From contig NZ_CP036186.1 of the NCBI RefSeq assembly GCF_015291885.1, positions 2,941,001-3,005,000 on the forward strand: a stretch of DNA of 64,000 nt. Reading direction: 5' to 3'. Positions 17,754 through 27,786 of the stretch are shown here, piece after piece. Every line of letters starts with the position of its first letter. Position 1 is the first letter of the stretch. Both the position numbers and the translations under genes were made by a program. The notes beneath the pieces were generated by a model that was not told where the DNA came from, made no database searches, and worked only from the letters and a program-made list of their open reading frames with translations. The stretch is from Stutzerimonas stutzeri. GTDB taxonomy: Bacteria > Pseudomonadota > Gammaproteobacteria > Pseudomonadales > Pseudomonadaceae.

Positions 17754-17897
17754 CCGAGGTCCCTGTATGTATGCCCTTCACTGCAGGGCAAGCTAACCGG
17801 ATTTAGTGCGCATGAGAGGCCGAAAGTTCAGTGGGGCTGATGCTTTGTGACAACTTTTTATATGCCAATAACGCAGGTATCGCGCCCAGCGGCCTAG

Positions 17898-18182
17898 TTA
17901 CTCGTCCTCATTGACCCTGTCACGCAACTCCTTCCCCGGCTTGAAATGCGGAACGAATTTGCCATCAAGGCTGACGGATTGCCCGGTCTTCGGATTGCGG
18001 CCGACGCGGGGCGCGCGGTAGTGCAGAGAAAAGCTTCCGAAGCCACGGATCTCAATTCTGTCGCCGGTGGCCAAAGCCTGAGCCATTTGCTCAAGCATGG
18101 TCTTGATGGCCAGCTCGACATCCTTCGACGAAAGCAGCCCCTGCTGGGTGACGATTCGCTCGATCAACTCCGACTTGGTCAT
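17898..18182 (-). CDS. ihfB: Integration host factor beta subunit
   Basis: A 94-residue HU/IHF-family DNA-bending protein. [29 protein letters not shown] and the beta-arm RNPKTGQSV with the tip proline are diagnostic of IhfB. It forms a heterodimer with IhfA and shapes promoter, replication and recombination complexes. In Pseudomonas and enterics ihfB normally follows rpsA; here the upstream neighbour is a REP array, which suggests a rearrangement. It sits head-on with the wzz genes in the same direction. Confidence 0.97.
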   Translation of the reverse strand: MTKSELIERIVTQQGLLSSKDVELAIKTMLEQMAQALATGDRIEIRGFGSFSLHYRAPRVGRNPKTGQSVSLDGKFVPHFKPGKELRDRVNEDE

Positions 18183-18336
18183 GGTTTTCCCTTCGTTTTC
18201 AAGCGGCTAGATCATTCGGGTTGCGGTCGTTTGTAGCATGTTGTTCAGAGTTTGAACAGCCCGAGCGGGATTGACGAGAGGGGCCTACTTTGCATGGCGA
18301 GGGAATTGAAAGGCCTGAGCAGGTCGTTGACCTGTA

Positions 18337-18415
18337 TTCGCCGCGGGGGCGCGCCTCCTACGGGGTTGGTGTGCACGCCCTACTGTTGTGGGAGGCCCGA
18401 CCTCGGGGCGAAGCT
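18337..18415 (+). repeat. REP element copy A
   Basis: About 78 bp running from TTCGCCGCGGGGGCGCGCC to CGACCTCGGGGCGAAGCT. It contains two facing palindromic halves, a BIME-like REP pair. It is the first of four copies spaced exactly 107 bp apart in front of the RAYT gene. Confidence 0.88.
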
Positions 18416-18443
18416 ATGGATTTGGTAGGCTTGCAGCCCGCCT

Positions 18444-18521
18444 TTCGCCGCGGGCGCGCGCCTCCTACGGAGTGGTGTGCACGCTCTGCCTTTGTGGGAG
18501 GCCCGACCTCGGGGCGAAGCT
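18444..18521 (+). repeat. REP element copy B
   Basis: Same core as copy A (starts TTCGCCGCGGGCGCGCGCC, ends CCTCGGGGCGAAGCT), starting 107 bp after it. The spacer between copies also repeats (GGCTTGCAGCC-like), so the whole 107-bp unit was amplified in tandem. Confidence 0.88.
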
Positions 18522-18550
18522 TCTGCTTTGGCCAGGCTTGCAGCCAGCCT

Positions 18551-18628
18551 TTCGCCGCGGGGGCGCGCCTCCCACGGGTTTGGTATGCACGCTCTGCCAT
18601 GTGGGAGGCCCGACCTCGGGGCGAAGCT
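18551..18628 (+). repeat. REP element copy C
   Basis: Third unit of the 107-bp tandem array, ending CCTCGGGGCGAAGCT; differs from its neighbours mainly in the loop between the palindromic halves. Confidence 0.88.
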
Positions 18629-18657
18629 TTTGCTTTGGTCAGGCTTGCAGCCTGCCT

Positions 18658-18733
18658 TTCGCCGCGAGGGCGCGCCTCCTACGGGGTTGGTACGCACGCT
18701 CTGCTGTTGTGGGAGGCCCGACCTCGGGGCGAG
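18658..18733 (+). repeat. REP element copy D
   Basis: Last unit of the array, 107 bp after copy C; its right end departs from the others (GGGGCGAGATC). It stops 37 bp before the ATG of the RAYT gene. Confidence 0.85.
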
Positions 18734-18770
18734 ATCGACCTTAGATAAAGCCATTTTGAAAGGAGATGAA

Positions 18771-19217
18771 ATGAGCAAGGAAGCTTATGCAGCATCCAGT
18801 CGATTACGGCGAGGTCGCAGTTCAGTCATCAATCAGGTTTATCTGGTAACTGCGGTAACCCTGGGCAGGGCCAGGGTTTTCGACGATCTCTCGGCTGCTC
18901 GTACGTTGATACTTATCATGCGTGAGGATGCCCGGCGGGGATCGCATGAGACGCTGGCGTTTGTGGTAATGCCCGACCATCTGCACTGGCTACTGCAACT
19001 TCAGGAAGGATCGTTATCCGACCTGGTGGGCAGGGTTAAGTCGATATCAGCCCGGCGGTTGGGCACGCGCGTCTGGCAGGATGGTTTTCATGACCGGGCG
19101 CTACGCGCCGAGGAGGATTTAGTGACCGTTGCGCGGTACGTCGTCGCCAATCCCTTGCGGGCGAGGTTGGTGGAACGCGTCGGCGATTACCCTCACTGGG
19201 ATGCGGTTTGGCTTTAA
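18771..19217 (+). CDS. REP-associated tyrosine transposase (RAYT)
   Basis: A 148-residue Y1/HUH transposase related to IS200/IS605 TnpA. The HUH metal motif is in VVMPDHLHWLLQL (His-Leu-His), and the catalytic tyrosine should be that in VARYVVANPLRA. WQDGFHDRALR is another family hallmark. ATG at 18771 has AAGGAG upstream. These single-domain proteins excise and join REP palindromes as single strands and are domesticated by the host. The gene is bracketed by REP copies (four upstream, one 43 bp downstream), the classical REPtron arrangement. Confidence 0.92.
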   Translation: MSKEAYAASSRLRRGRSSVINQVYLVTAVTLGRARVFDDLSAARTLILIMREDARRGSHETLAFVVMPDHLHWLLQLQEGSLSDLVGRVKSISARRLGTRVWQDGFHDRALRAEEDLVTVARYVVANPLRARLVERVGDYPHWDAVWL

Positions 19218-19259
19218 AGCCCGGGCGCCAATTGCTTGCTGGCAGCTCTGCGATCTGCA

Positions 19260-19338
19260 TTCGCCGCGAGGGCGCGCCTCCTACGGGGTTGGCGTGCACG
19301 CTCTACCATTGTGGGAGGCCCGACCTCGGGGCGAAGCT
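19260..19338 (+). repeat. REP element copy E
   Basis: A further REP unit (TTCGCCGCGAGGGCGCGCC to CCTCGGGGCGAAGCT), 43 bp after the RAYT stop, in the same orientation as copies A-D. Confidence 0.87.
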
Positions 19339-19423
19339 CTTTATTGCCAGCTCTGCACCCTGCTATCCCTGTGGCACGCGCCTGTTACGCGGACGACGTG
19401 CATTGGCCGTTTTTCAGCTACAA

Positions 19424-19448
19424 AAAAGGCGGGCTATAAGCCCGCCTT
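19424..19448. terminator. Rho-independent terminator of deaD
   Basis: AAAGGCGGGC, a four-base loop, and GCCCGCCTTT form a GC-rich stem flanked by A-runs on one side and T-runs on the other, so it can work in both directions. It lies 20 bp beyond the deaD stop. Confidence 0.85.
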
Positions 19449-19467
19449 TCATTTATCTACCTACCGA

Positions 19468-21138
19468 TCAATCTTCGCGATAGCGACGCAGTTTGAGCTG
19501 CTTGCCACCGACGCGGGTGTCCTTGAGCTTGCCGAGCAAGCGCTCGAGACCGTCTTCCGGAAGCTCGACCAGGCTGAAGCTGTCACGCACCTGGATGCGG
19601 CCGATGGCTTCGCGGGCCAGGCCGCCTTCGTTGAGGATGGCGCCGAGCAGGTTGCGGGCAGCGATGCCATCACGGGCTCCAAGCGGCGTACGGCAGCGGG
19701 CGCGGCCTTCGGCCAGCGGGACCGGAGCGCGACGCTCGCGATCACCACTACGCTCAGGACGATCCGAACGCTCGGTGCGCTCACGCGGGCTGCTGGTCGG
19801 AACCAACGGCTGCTCTCTTTCCACCTCGGCCAAGGTCAGAGCCTGACCATTGGTGGCCTTGCGCAGCAGCGCAGCGGCCAGAGCACGTGGGCTGCAACCG
19901 ATGTCGGCGACCAGCTTGTCGAGCAACTCGCCATGGGTGGTTTCGGCATCGGCTACCAGCGGCGCAAGGCTGTTGGTGAGCTTCTTGATGCGAGCATCCA
20001 GTACTTGCTGGGCGTTAGGCAGACGCGCCTCGGCAACTTTCTGGTTAGTCACACGCTCGATCACCTGCAGCATGCGACGCTCACGCGGGGTGACCAGCAA
20101 CAGCGCACGGCCTTCACGACCCGCGCGGCCGGTACGGCCGATGCGGTGTACGTAGGATTCCGGATCGTAGGGCATGTCCACGTTGAATACGTGGGTGATG
20201 CGCGCCACGTCGAGACCACGTGCGGCGACGTCGGTGGCGACGACGATGTCCAGACGGCCATCCTTGAGCGATTCGATAACGCGCTCACGCTGGTTCTGGG
20301 CGATATCGCCGTTCAGCGCAGCGGCCTTGTAGCCCTTGGCTTCCAGCGCGGCGGCCAGATCCAGAGTGGCTTGCTTGGTGCGCACGAAGGCGATCAGTGC
20401 GTCGAATTCTTCAACTTCCAGCAGACGCAGTACGGCCTGAATCTTTTGATCGGCATGGACCATCAGATGCGCCTGTTCGATACGAGCGACGGTCTGGGTC
20501 TTGGCAGCGATCTTGATGTGCTGCGGCTCACGCAGGTGCTTTTCGGCAATCGCGCGAATGGAGTGCGGCAGCGTAGCGGAGAAAAGAACGGTCTGACGGC
20601 TCTCTGGCATCGCTTCGAAGATCACTTCGAGGTCGTCCATGAAGCCCAGCTTGAGCATCTCGTCCGCTTCGTCGAGTACCAGGAAGCGAATGGTCGACAG
20701 CAGGCCACTGTTGCGGCTCAGGTGATCGACCAGGCGGCCTGGGGTCGCAACGATGACCTGCGCGCCCTGGCGGATCGCCTTGAGCTGCGGACCCATCGGG
20801 GCACCACCGTAGACTGCAACGACGGTCAGGCCAGGCATCTGCTTGGAATAGGTTTCGAATGCCGTGGCGACCTGCAGTGCCAGTTCGCGAGTCGGCGCGA
20901 GGATCAGCGCCTGGACTTCCTTACGAGCGGGATCGATCTTCGACAGGATTGGCAGCGCAAAGGCTGCAGTCTTGCCGGTACCCGTCTGGGCCTGACCGAT
21001 CATGTCGTGGCCGCCAAGGATCACCGGGATCGCTTGGGACTGAATGGGGGATGGCTCTTCGTAGCCGACTGCGCTGATGGCAGCCAGAACAGCGGAGTGA
21101 ATACCGAGTGCGGCAAAGCCGCCGATTTCCTGGGTCAT
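19468..21138 (-). CDS. deaD: DEAD-box RNA helicase (DeaD/CsdA family)
   Basis: A 556-residue ATP-dependent RNA helicase. The Q motif region is YEEPSPIQSQAIP; motif I AQTGTGKT; Ia PTRELALQ; II VLDEADEML; III SATLP; V ATDVAARGLD; VI HRIGRTGRAGREGR. After the core (about 375 residues) comes a linker rich in Arg/Glu/Ser (REERTER-like) and a C-terminal DbpA-type RNA-binding domain (IQVRDSFSLVELPEDGLERL). DeaD unwinds structured RNA in ribosome assembly and cold response. It is monocistronic, with a roughly 200-bp leader region and its own terminator. Confidence 0.95.
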   Translation of the reverse strand: MTQEIGGFAALGIHSAVLAAISAVGYEEPSPIQSQAIPVILGGHDMIGQAQTGTGKTAAFALPILSKIDPARKEVQALILAPTRELALQVATAFETYSKQMPGLTVVAVYGGAPMGPQLKAIRQGAQVIVATPGRLVDHLSRNSGLLSTIRFLVLDEADEMLKLGFMDDLEVIFEAMPESRQTVLFSATLPHSIRAIAEKHLREPQHIKIAAKTQTVARIEQAHLMVHADQKIQAVLRLLEVEEFDALIAFVRTKQATLDLAAALEAKGYKAAALNGDIAQNQRERVIESLKDGRLDIVVATDVAARGLDVARITHVFNVDMPYDPESYVHRIGRTGRAGREGRALLLVTPRERRMLQVIERVTNQKVAEARLPNAQQVLDARIKKLTNSLAPLVADAETTHGELLDKLVADIGCSPRALAAALLRKATNGQALTLAEVEREQPLVPTSSPRERTERSDRPERSGDRERRAPVPLAEGRARCRTPLGARDGIAARNLLGAILNEGGLAREAIGRIQVRDSFSLVELPEDGLERLLGKLKDTRVGGKQLKLRRYRED

Positions 21139-21441
21139 GGGTCTTGTCTCTGATGCTCCGCAAGACCCATTGTTCCGAAGCTGCGCATGCCGTGCAAAAC
21201 CCGAAGGTCACCCTGGCAGCCTGGTCGGCGGGGTTGCGAAAACGTATGAATGATGAATCGTCAAGGATAGCCCGCTCGAAGCGGACAGCAGCCGAAGCAG
21301 TGCTTCGTGTGTTGCAGTACCTGAACGCAGGCTGGGTTTCAGCCGGCGCGTACTATACCGGATTAACGTGACGCTGTGCGTGTATTTTGCACCGGCGCTT
21401 GGTGATCGCCCTGGTTGCCTCTAGCAGGCTTGAGGTCTGCA
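21139..21441. other. deaD leader/promoter region
   Basis: A 300-bp gap upstream of deaD. On the minus strand a TATAGT near 21350 could be the -10 of a promoter giving a leader of about 200 nt, common for cold-shock helicases; no convincing -35 is visible. No coding potential. Confidence 0.35.
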
Positions 21442-21518
21442 TTCGCCGCGAGGGCGCGCCTCCTACGGGTGGAGCGTGCATTTTCTGATGTTGTGGATGT
21501 CCGACCTCGGACAAAGCT
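21442..21518 (+). repeat. REP element copy F
   Basis: REP unit between deaD and the methyltransferase gene; the second palindromic half is degenerate (CCGACCTCGGACAAAGCT). Confidence 0.8.
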
Positions 21519-21545
21519 TTTGCGTTGGCAGGCTTGAGGTCTGCA

Positions 21546-21626
21546 TTCGCCGCGAGGGCGCGCCTCCTGCGGGAGGCGGCGCCGTGCATTTTCGTGCTGC
21601 GGGAGGCCCGACCTCGGGGCGAGGCT
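21546..21626 (+). repeat. REP element copy G
   Basis: REP unit 104 bp after copy F, ending CCTCGGGGCGAGGCT, same orientation. With F it forms a second two-copy array. Confidence 0.82.
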
Positions 21627-21662
21627 TGCGTCTTAGCAGTGGCGCGCCTCCTTGCGCAGCCT

Positions 21663-22412
21663 TCAGCTCGCGGGCCGTAGCGCCCCAACCAGTGATTCGA
21701 GTGAATAGCCGAGACGCGGCGCAAGCGCTTCGGCACGTTGACGCAGCCCGACCATATCCAGCTGCTGATCAAGATCGGCCGGCACCAACAGCACCACGTT
21801 GCCCTCCTTCACCGGGCACTCCCAGTAATGCCGGTGATAAAGCCCGCGCAACAATGCCGCTCCAAGGGGACGGTCGTCGTCAGTACCCCACTGATTGATG
21901 ATCAACCAGCCACCCGGGTTGAGCTTTTCCTGGCAACGCTTGAGGAATGACCAGGCCAGATGTGCGGCATCCGGTCCGGCGTCGTTATACAGGTCGACGA
22001 AGATCAGATCGGAGCTCTCAGCGGTATCCAGCAACTCGGTTGCATCGCCGATGCGGATGTATAGCCGCGAATCGTTCTGCAGACCCAGGTACTGCATCGC
22101 AAGCTCCGGCACCGCCGGTCGCAGCTCGATAACTTCGACATCCTCCAGCGGCAGGAACTGCAGGCAAGCCTGGGTCAGGTTCCCGGCACCCAGCCCGAGA
22201 AACAGCGCAGTTTCCGGCTCCGCGTGACAAAGCCCTCCCAAAAGCATGGCGCGGGTATAGTCGTACTCCAGCCAAGCGGGATCGGCCGTGAAGACGCAAC
22301 TCTGCTCGACCGCCGCACCAAATTCCAGAAAGCGGTAATCGCCCACTTCGAGCACGCGAATGAGCCCGAACGCGTCTCGCACCTCGGCGAGCAACCGTTC
22401 CTCTTTGTCCAT
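21663..22412 (-). CDS. Spermidine synthase-like methyltransferase fold protein
   Basis: A 249-residue protein of the SpeE-like class I methyltransferase fold. It has LFLGLGAGNLTQACLQFLP as the SAM/dcSAM-binding loop, VEVIELRPAVPELA as the acidic strand end, and DLIFVDLYNDAGPDAAHL near the active-site position. The typical SpeE N-terminal domain is short and the gatekeeper aspartates differ, so true aminopropyl transfer is doubtful. ATG at 22412 has GGAG eight bases upstream; a longer frame to 22475 lacks a site. It diverges from the DAHP synthase gene. Confidence 0.8.
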   Translation of the reverse strand: MDKEERLLAEVRDAFGLIRVLEVGDYRFLEFGAAVEQSCVFTADPAWLEYDYTRAMLLGGLCHAEPETALFLGLGAGNLTQACLQFLPLEDVEVIELRPAVPELAMQYLGLQNDSRLYIRIGDATELLDTAESSDLIFVDLYNDAGPDAAHLAWSFLKRCQEKLNPGGWLIINQWGTDDDRPLGAALLRGLYHRHYWECPVKEGNVVLLVPADLDQQLDMVGLRQRAEALAPRLGYSLESLVGALRPAS

Positions 22413-22546
22413 CGATGTTGCTCCGCAGCTGTCCGGCCGCCCCGGCCGACGATGGCGCATCTTACGCAGCCCCATAGGCCATCGCTATCTCCGAGGTCCT
22501 AGCGCTTCAGGTAAAATCGCCGCACTTTTTAGAAATTGGAACGATC

Positions 22547-23896
22547 ATGAACGACGCCTGGAGCCCCGAAAGCTGGAGAAATAAGCCGATCCAGCAGCAG
22601 CCCGAGTACCCGGATGCCGATCACCTCAAGCGCGTTGAACAGACCCTGGCTGGCTTGCCGCCCCTGGTGTTCGCCGGTGAAGCACGCGAACTGAAGCGGC
22701 AATTCGCAGAAGTGACCCAGGGCCGTGCATTCCTGCTTCAGGGCGGCGATTGCGCCGAGAGCTTCGCTGAATTCTCCGCCACCAAGATTCGCGACACCTT
22801 CAAGGTGCTGCTGCAGATGGCCATCGTGATGACCTTTGCCGCCGGTTGCCCGGTGGTAAAGGTCGGACGTATGGCCGGTCAGTTTGCCAAGCCACGCTCA
22901 GCCGGCGACGAGACCATCGAGGGCGTGACCCTACCGGCTTATCGTGGCGATATCGTCAATGGCATCGATTTCAATGAGAAAAGCCGCGTGCCGGACCCGG
23001 AGCGCCTGTTGCAGGCCTATCACCAGTCCACCTCCAGCCTCAACCTGCTGCGCGCCTTTGCCCAGGGAGGTTTTGCAGACCTGCATCAGGTGCATCAGTG
23101 GAACCTGGACTTTATCGCCAATTCCTTATTGGCCGAGAAGTACCACCAGCTGGGCGCGCGCATCGACGAAACGATGAAATTTATGCGCGCATGCGGCCTG
23201 GACGGCGCGCCGCAGCTGCGCGAGACCAGCTTCTTCACCGCCCACGAGGCACTGCTGCTCAACTACGAGCAGGCTTTCGTCCGGCAAGACAGCCTGAGCG
23301 GCGGCTGGTACGACTGCTCCGCACACATGCTGTGGATCGGTGACCGCACCCGTCAGCTGGACGGCGCGCATGTCGAGTTCCTACGCGGCGTGGGCAACCC
23401 CATCGGCGTGAAGGTCGGCCCGAGCATGGACAGCGAAGAGCTGATCCGCCTGATCGACATCCTCAACCCGCAGAACGATCCGGGCCGCCTGAATCTGATC
23501 GTACGCATGGGGGCCGACAAGGTCGAAGCTGGCCTGCCGCGATTGGTGCGTGCAGTGCAGAACGAAGGTCGCCATGTGCTGTGGAGTTCCGACCCGATGC
23601 ACGGCAACACGATGAAAGCCTCCAGCGGTTACAAGACTCGGGACTTCGAGAAGGTCCTTGCCGAAGTCCGCCAGTTCTTCGATGTACACCGTGCCGAGGG
23701 CAGCTATCCCGGCGGCATACATATTGAGATGACCGGACAGAACGTGACCGAGTGCATCGGTGGTTCGCGGCCGATCACCGAGGCCGGCCTCAGTGATCGC
23801 TACCACACCCATTGCGACCCGCGACTCAACGCCGATCAGTCGCTGGAAATGGCCTTCATGATCGCCGAAACACTGAAGCAGCTGCGCCCCAACTGA
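22547..23896 (+). CDS. Class II 3-deoxy-7-phosphoheptulonate synthase
   Basis: A 449-residue type II DAHP synthase catalysing PEP + erythrose 4-phosphate to DAHP, the first step to aromatic amino acids. [13 protein letters not shown] holds the conserved Cys; [39 protein letters not shown] (metal His) and [15 protein letters not shown] (Glu) are the expected motifs. Length fits the bacterial/plant class (about 450). PhzC-like relatives feed phenazine synthesis, but no such genes are near, so a housekeeping role is likelier. TAAAAT upstream could be a -10. Confidence 0.94.
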   Translation: MNDAWSPESWRNKPIQQQPEYPDADHLKRVEQTLAGLPPLVFAGEARELKRQFAEVTQGRAFLLQGGDCAESFAEFSATKIRDTFKVLLQMAIVMTFAAGCPVVKVGRMAGQFAKPRSAGDETIEGVTLPAYRGDIVNGIDFNEKSRVPDPERLLQAYHQSTSSLNLLRAFAQGGFADLHQVHQWNLDFIANSLLAEKYHQLGARIDETMKFMRACGLDGAPQLRETSFFTAHEALLLNYEQAFVRQDSLSGGWYDCSAHMLWIGDRTRQLDGAHVEFLRGVGNPIGVKVGPSMDSEELIRLIDILNPQNDPGRLNLIVRMGADKVEAGLPRLVRAVQNEGRHVLWSSDPMHGNTMKASSGYKTRDFEKVLAEVRQFFDVHRAEGSYPGGIHIEMTGQNVTECIGGSRPITEAGLSDRYHTHCDPRLNADQSLEMAFMIAETLKQLRPN

Positions 23897-24252
23897 CGGT
23901 TTTGGCAACAGCCGTCTTGGTGTCGGGAACTAAGGCATCGCAGCTGCGACGCTGTGAAGGTAGGCCCTGTCAGCTGCGTCACCGAGCGATCCTCGGTGGG
24001 CTGAAGCCCACCCTACACACTGCTCCCCAGCTGATGGCCTGGTAGTAGCCGTCTTGGTGCCAGCTTAGGCATCGCAGCTAGGATGCTGCGAAGGTGCGAA
24101 GGTGCGCCCTGTCGGCTGCCGTCACCGAGCGATCTTCGGTGGACTGAAGCCCACCCTACGAACGAGCGGTTCGGCACAGAGGGCGGGCTATAACGCTGTA
24201 GGGTGGGCTTCAGCCCACCAGTTCGTGCACTCACCATCCACCCGATAGTGCG
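23897..24252. repeat. Degenerate direct repeat with GTAGGGTGGGCTTCAGCCCACC palindromes
   Basis: Two direct copies (about 23908-24016 and 24045-24159) share TAGCCGTCTTGG, GCATCGCAGCT and ACCGAGCGAT segments. Each ends in a GGTGGGCTGAAGCCCACC-type palindrome followed by CTAC; a third, inverted palindrome is at 24198-24219. This is a repeat family distinct from the REP elements. No gene is present. Confidence 0.7.
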
Positions 24253-24286
24253 CACAAAAAAGCCCGGCGCTGGGCCGGGCTTTTTT
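24253..24286. terminator. Rho-independent terminator of earP-efp
   Basis: AAAAAAGCCCGGC, loop GCTG, GCCGGGCTTTTTT: a perfect GC stem with A and T tracts, 21 bp past the efp stop on the minus strand; it can act in both directions. Confidence 0.92.
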
Positions 24287-24306
24287 CGAGCGGTCTGCGA
24301 GGCCTA

Positions 24307-24873
24307 TCAGGCCTTGACGCGGGACTTGTACTCGCCGGTACGGGTGTCGATTTCGATCGAGTCACCAATTTCGCAGAAAGCGGAAACCTGCAGCTCGGCA
24401 CCGTTCTTCAGGCGAGCGGTCTTCATAACCTTGCCGGAGGTGTCGCCACGGACGGACGGCTCGGTGTAAACGATTTCGCGAACGATGGTGGTCGGCAGCT
24501 CGACGGAGATCACCTTGTCGTTGTAGAAAACGGCTTCGCAGACGTCGGTCATGCCGTCTTCGATGAAGGTCATTACGCCTTCGAGATCGTCTTTCTCGAT
24601 TTCGTACTGGTTGAACTCGTCGTCCATGAACACATACAGCGGGTCGGCGAAGTAGGAATAGGTCACTTCCTTACGCTCGAGGATGACCGGCTCCAGCTTG
24701 TCGTCAGCCTTGTAAACGGTCTCGGTAGCCGAACCGTTGAGCAGGTTCTTCAGCTTCATCTTGACCACGGCACTGTTACGACCGGACTTGTTGAACTCGG
24801 CTTTCTGGATGACCCAGGGTGCGCCGTTGATGATGGCCACCTGGCCGGCACGGAACTCTTGTGCGGTTTTCAT
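24307..24873 (-). CDS. efp: Translation elongation factor P
   Basis: A 188-residue EF-P that relieves ribosomes stalled at polyproline. The modified loop reads [11 protein letters not shown], so the tip residue is Arg32, the class that is rhamnosylated by EarP rather than beta-lysylated by EpmA/B. Three-domain length is standard. It lies 45 bp downstream of earP with the same direction and a shared terminator. Confidence 0.97.
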   Translation of the reverse strand: MKTAQEFRAGQVAIINGAPWVIQKAEFNKSGRNSAVVKMKLKNLLNGSATETVYKADDKLEPVILERKEVTYSYFADPLYVFMDDEFNQYEIEKDDLEGVMTFIEDGMTDVCEAVFYNDKVISVELPTTIVREIVYTEPSVRGDTSGKVMKTARLKNGAELQVSAFCEIGDSIEIDTRTGEYKSRVKA

Positions 24874-24918
24874 ACGAAATATCCGAAGGGAATTAGAGAC
24901 AAAAAAACAGGCCGCGTA

Positions 24919-26064
24919 TCATAGCCAATCTGTGTAAAAAAACACCAGCTTTCCGGCCAGGTCGCCATTGGCTACCTGTTCGTGCGTCCAGCCCTGGGAG
25001 TGCGCGAGCAGCGCCGGATATTCCCGCATCAAAGCGTGCCAAGCCTCGCCCGCGCCCTCCCCCATGTTCCAAGCTCGCCAGAATCCTCGCAGCGCGACAT
25101 CAGCAGCCGTCGGCAGTCCATGCGCGTACAGATCGAGGAAGGCATTGAGCTTGTCCCAGTGGGCGTCGTCTTCCTGAGGATAGATATGCCACACCAGCGG
25201 TCGGCCGGCCCACTGGGCGCGAATGAAAGACTCCTCTCCCCGCACCGCATTGAAGTCGCAGCTCCACAGCAGCAGGTCGTACTCGTCCTGGGTCATGAAC
25301 GGCACGATATTCAGCTGAAGACTGCCGCGCTGGTGGTGCTCACCAACTTGCACCTTTGGTAAACCGAGCCAGGCGGCGACATCACCAAGTACCCGCCCCT
25401 CTGGAACCAACAGCTGATTGACGTGCGAATCAGCCGCTAGCGCGTCCAACCAGCCCGCAACTGCAGGGTTCTCATAAGCGAACAGCGAAAGCAGGCGTGA
25501 GCCCGGCTGTCGCACCACCCCCAGCGTAGCGAGAAAATCAGCCTGCTGCGCCACACCACCCTGGAACTCCGCACGCCGCAGCATCAGATCAGCCTCGCGG
25601 ATGAGACCGCCGGTCTGCGCTTCAAAGCCGGGGAAGAAAAAGTACTTTTGCAGTCCGTTCGCCTGGAGTGACGGCAGTGCATGGCAGCCGACGATCCAAT
25701 CCTCGGCGCTCAGGTACTCCAGATTCAACCAGAGGATTCGCCGGCCGCTCGCAGCCATCGCATTGATGTACGGTTGAGGCAAGCTGCAGGCAAACGCTTC
25801 GATGACCACATCGGCAGGATCAGCACCCGGCCACGTCTTGGGCCAGAGCCTGACATCAACGCCCTCATGTGTTTGCTGCTCGGCGTTGGCATTGGCCGCA
25901 GGGCACAGCCGAGCGAACGTGACCAGATCGTCTACCCAGAGCCGCACCTCCTGGCCATGCTCTGCCGCCAGCTGTCGGGCCAGGCGCCAGGTGACGCCGA
26001 TGTCGCCAAAGTTATCCACGACAGCGCAAAAGATGTCCCACTTCGCTTTGACAGACAAACCCAT
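24919..26064 (-). CDS. earP: EF-P arginine rhamnosyltransferase
   Basis: A 381-residue inverting GT-B enzyme (DUF2331) that moves rhamnose from dTDP-beta-L-rhamnose to Arg32 of EF-P. WDIFCAVVDNFGDIGVTWRLARQL holds the catalytic Asp region of EarP (DNFGDIGV), and the donor-side RGEESFIRAQW and PLVWHIYPQEDDAHW motifs are those of the family. It sits directly before efp, its only known target. It needs dTDP-rhamnose, while the rfbC copy in this window is dead, so another rml set must exist elsewhere if modification occurs. Start at ATG 26064 is a little close to its GGAG; the TTG at 26058 is an alternative. Confidence 0.95.
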   Translation of the reverse strand: MGLSVKAKWDIFCAVVDNFGDIGVTWRLARQLAAEHGQEVRLWVDDLVTFARLCPAANANAEQQTHEGVDVRLWPKTWPGADPADVVIEAFACSLPQPYINAMAASGRRILWLNLEYLSAEDWIVGCHALPSLQANGLQKYFFFPGFEAQTGGLIREADLMLRRAEFQGGVAQQADFLATLGVVRQPGSRLLSLFAYENPAVAGWLDALAADSHVNQLLVPEGRVLGDVAAWLGLPKVQVGEHHQRGSLQLNIVPFMTQDEYDLLLWSCDFNAVRGEESFIRAQWAGRPLVWHIYPQEDDAHWDKLNAFLDLYAHGLPTAADVALRGFWRAWNMGEGAGEAWHALMREYPALLAHSQGWTHEQVANGDLAGKLVFFYTDWL

Positions 26065-26231
26065 GCTCCTCGACCAGACAAAGGCACTTCACGCCTTTTG
26101 AAAATGCTGCGCAGGATACAAGGTTGAGCCAGACATCGGGCGTCGAGGCGTAGGTAAAGCTCTAGGTTTCGTAGCAGGCGGCATGTCAAGGATAGAACGG
26201 CAGACGTACGAATGCGCCCGAGCCCTTGTAG

Positions 26232-27680
<1,449 letters not shown>

Positions 27681-27786
27681 GCGCAAGCACCGCGGCTGAT
27701 CCAGGCCTGACCCAGGTCAGCCGCGCATCCAGACCGGCTGCTATCATCGCGCGCTTTGTGCATTGCCCCCCTTCAGCGGAGTCTCG

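Noticed and set aside
18337..18733. Regularly spaced repeats suggesting a CRISPR array
   Set aside because: Repeat units are about 78 bp and internally palindromic, the spacers are also repeated, and a RAYT gene adjoins; no cas gene is present. It is a REP array.
19129..21153. A long plus-strand open frame opposite deaD
   Set aside because: It lies antisense to a clear DEAD-box helicase with all motifs and has no recognisable domain; it reflects codon bias in high-GC DNA.
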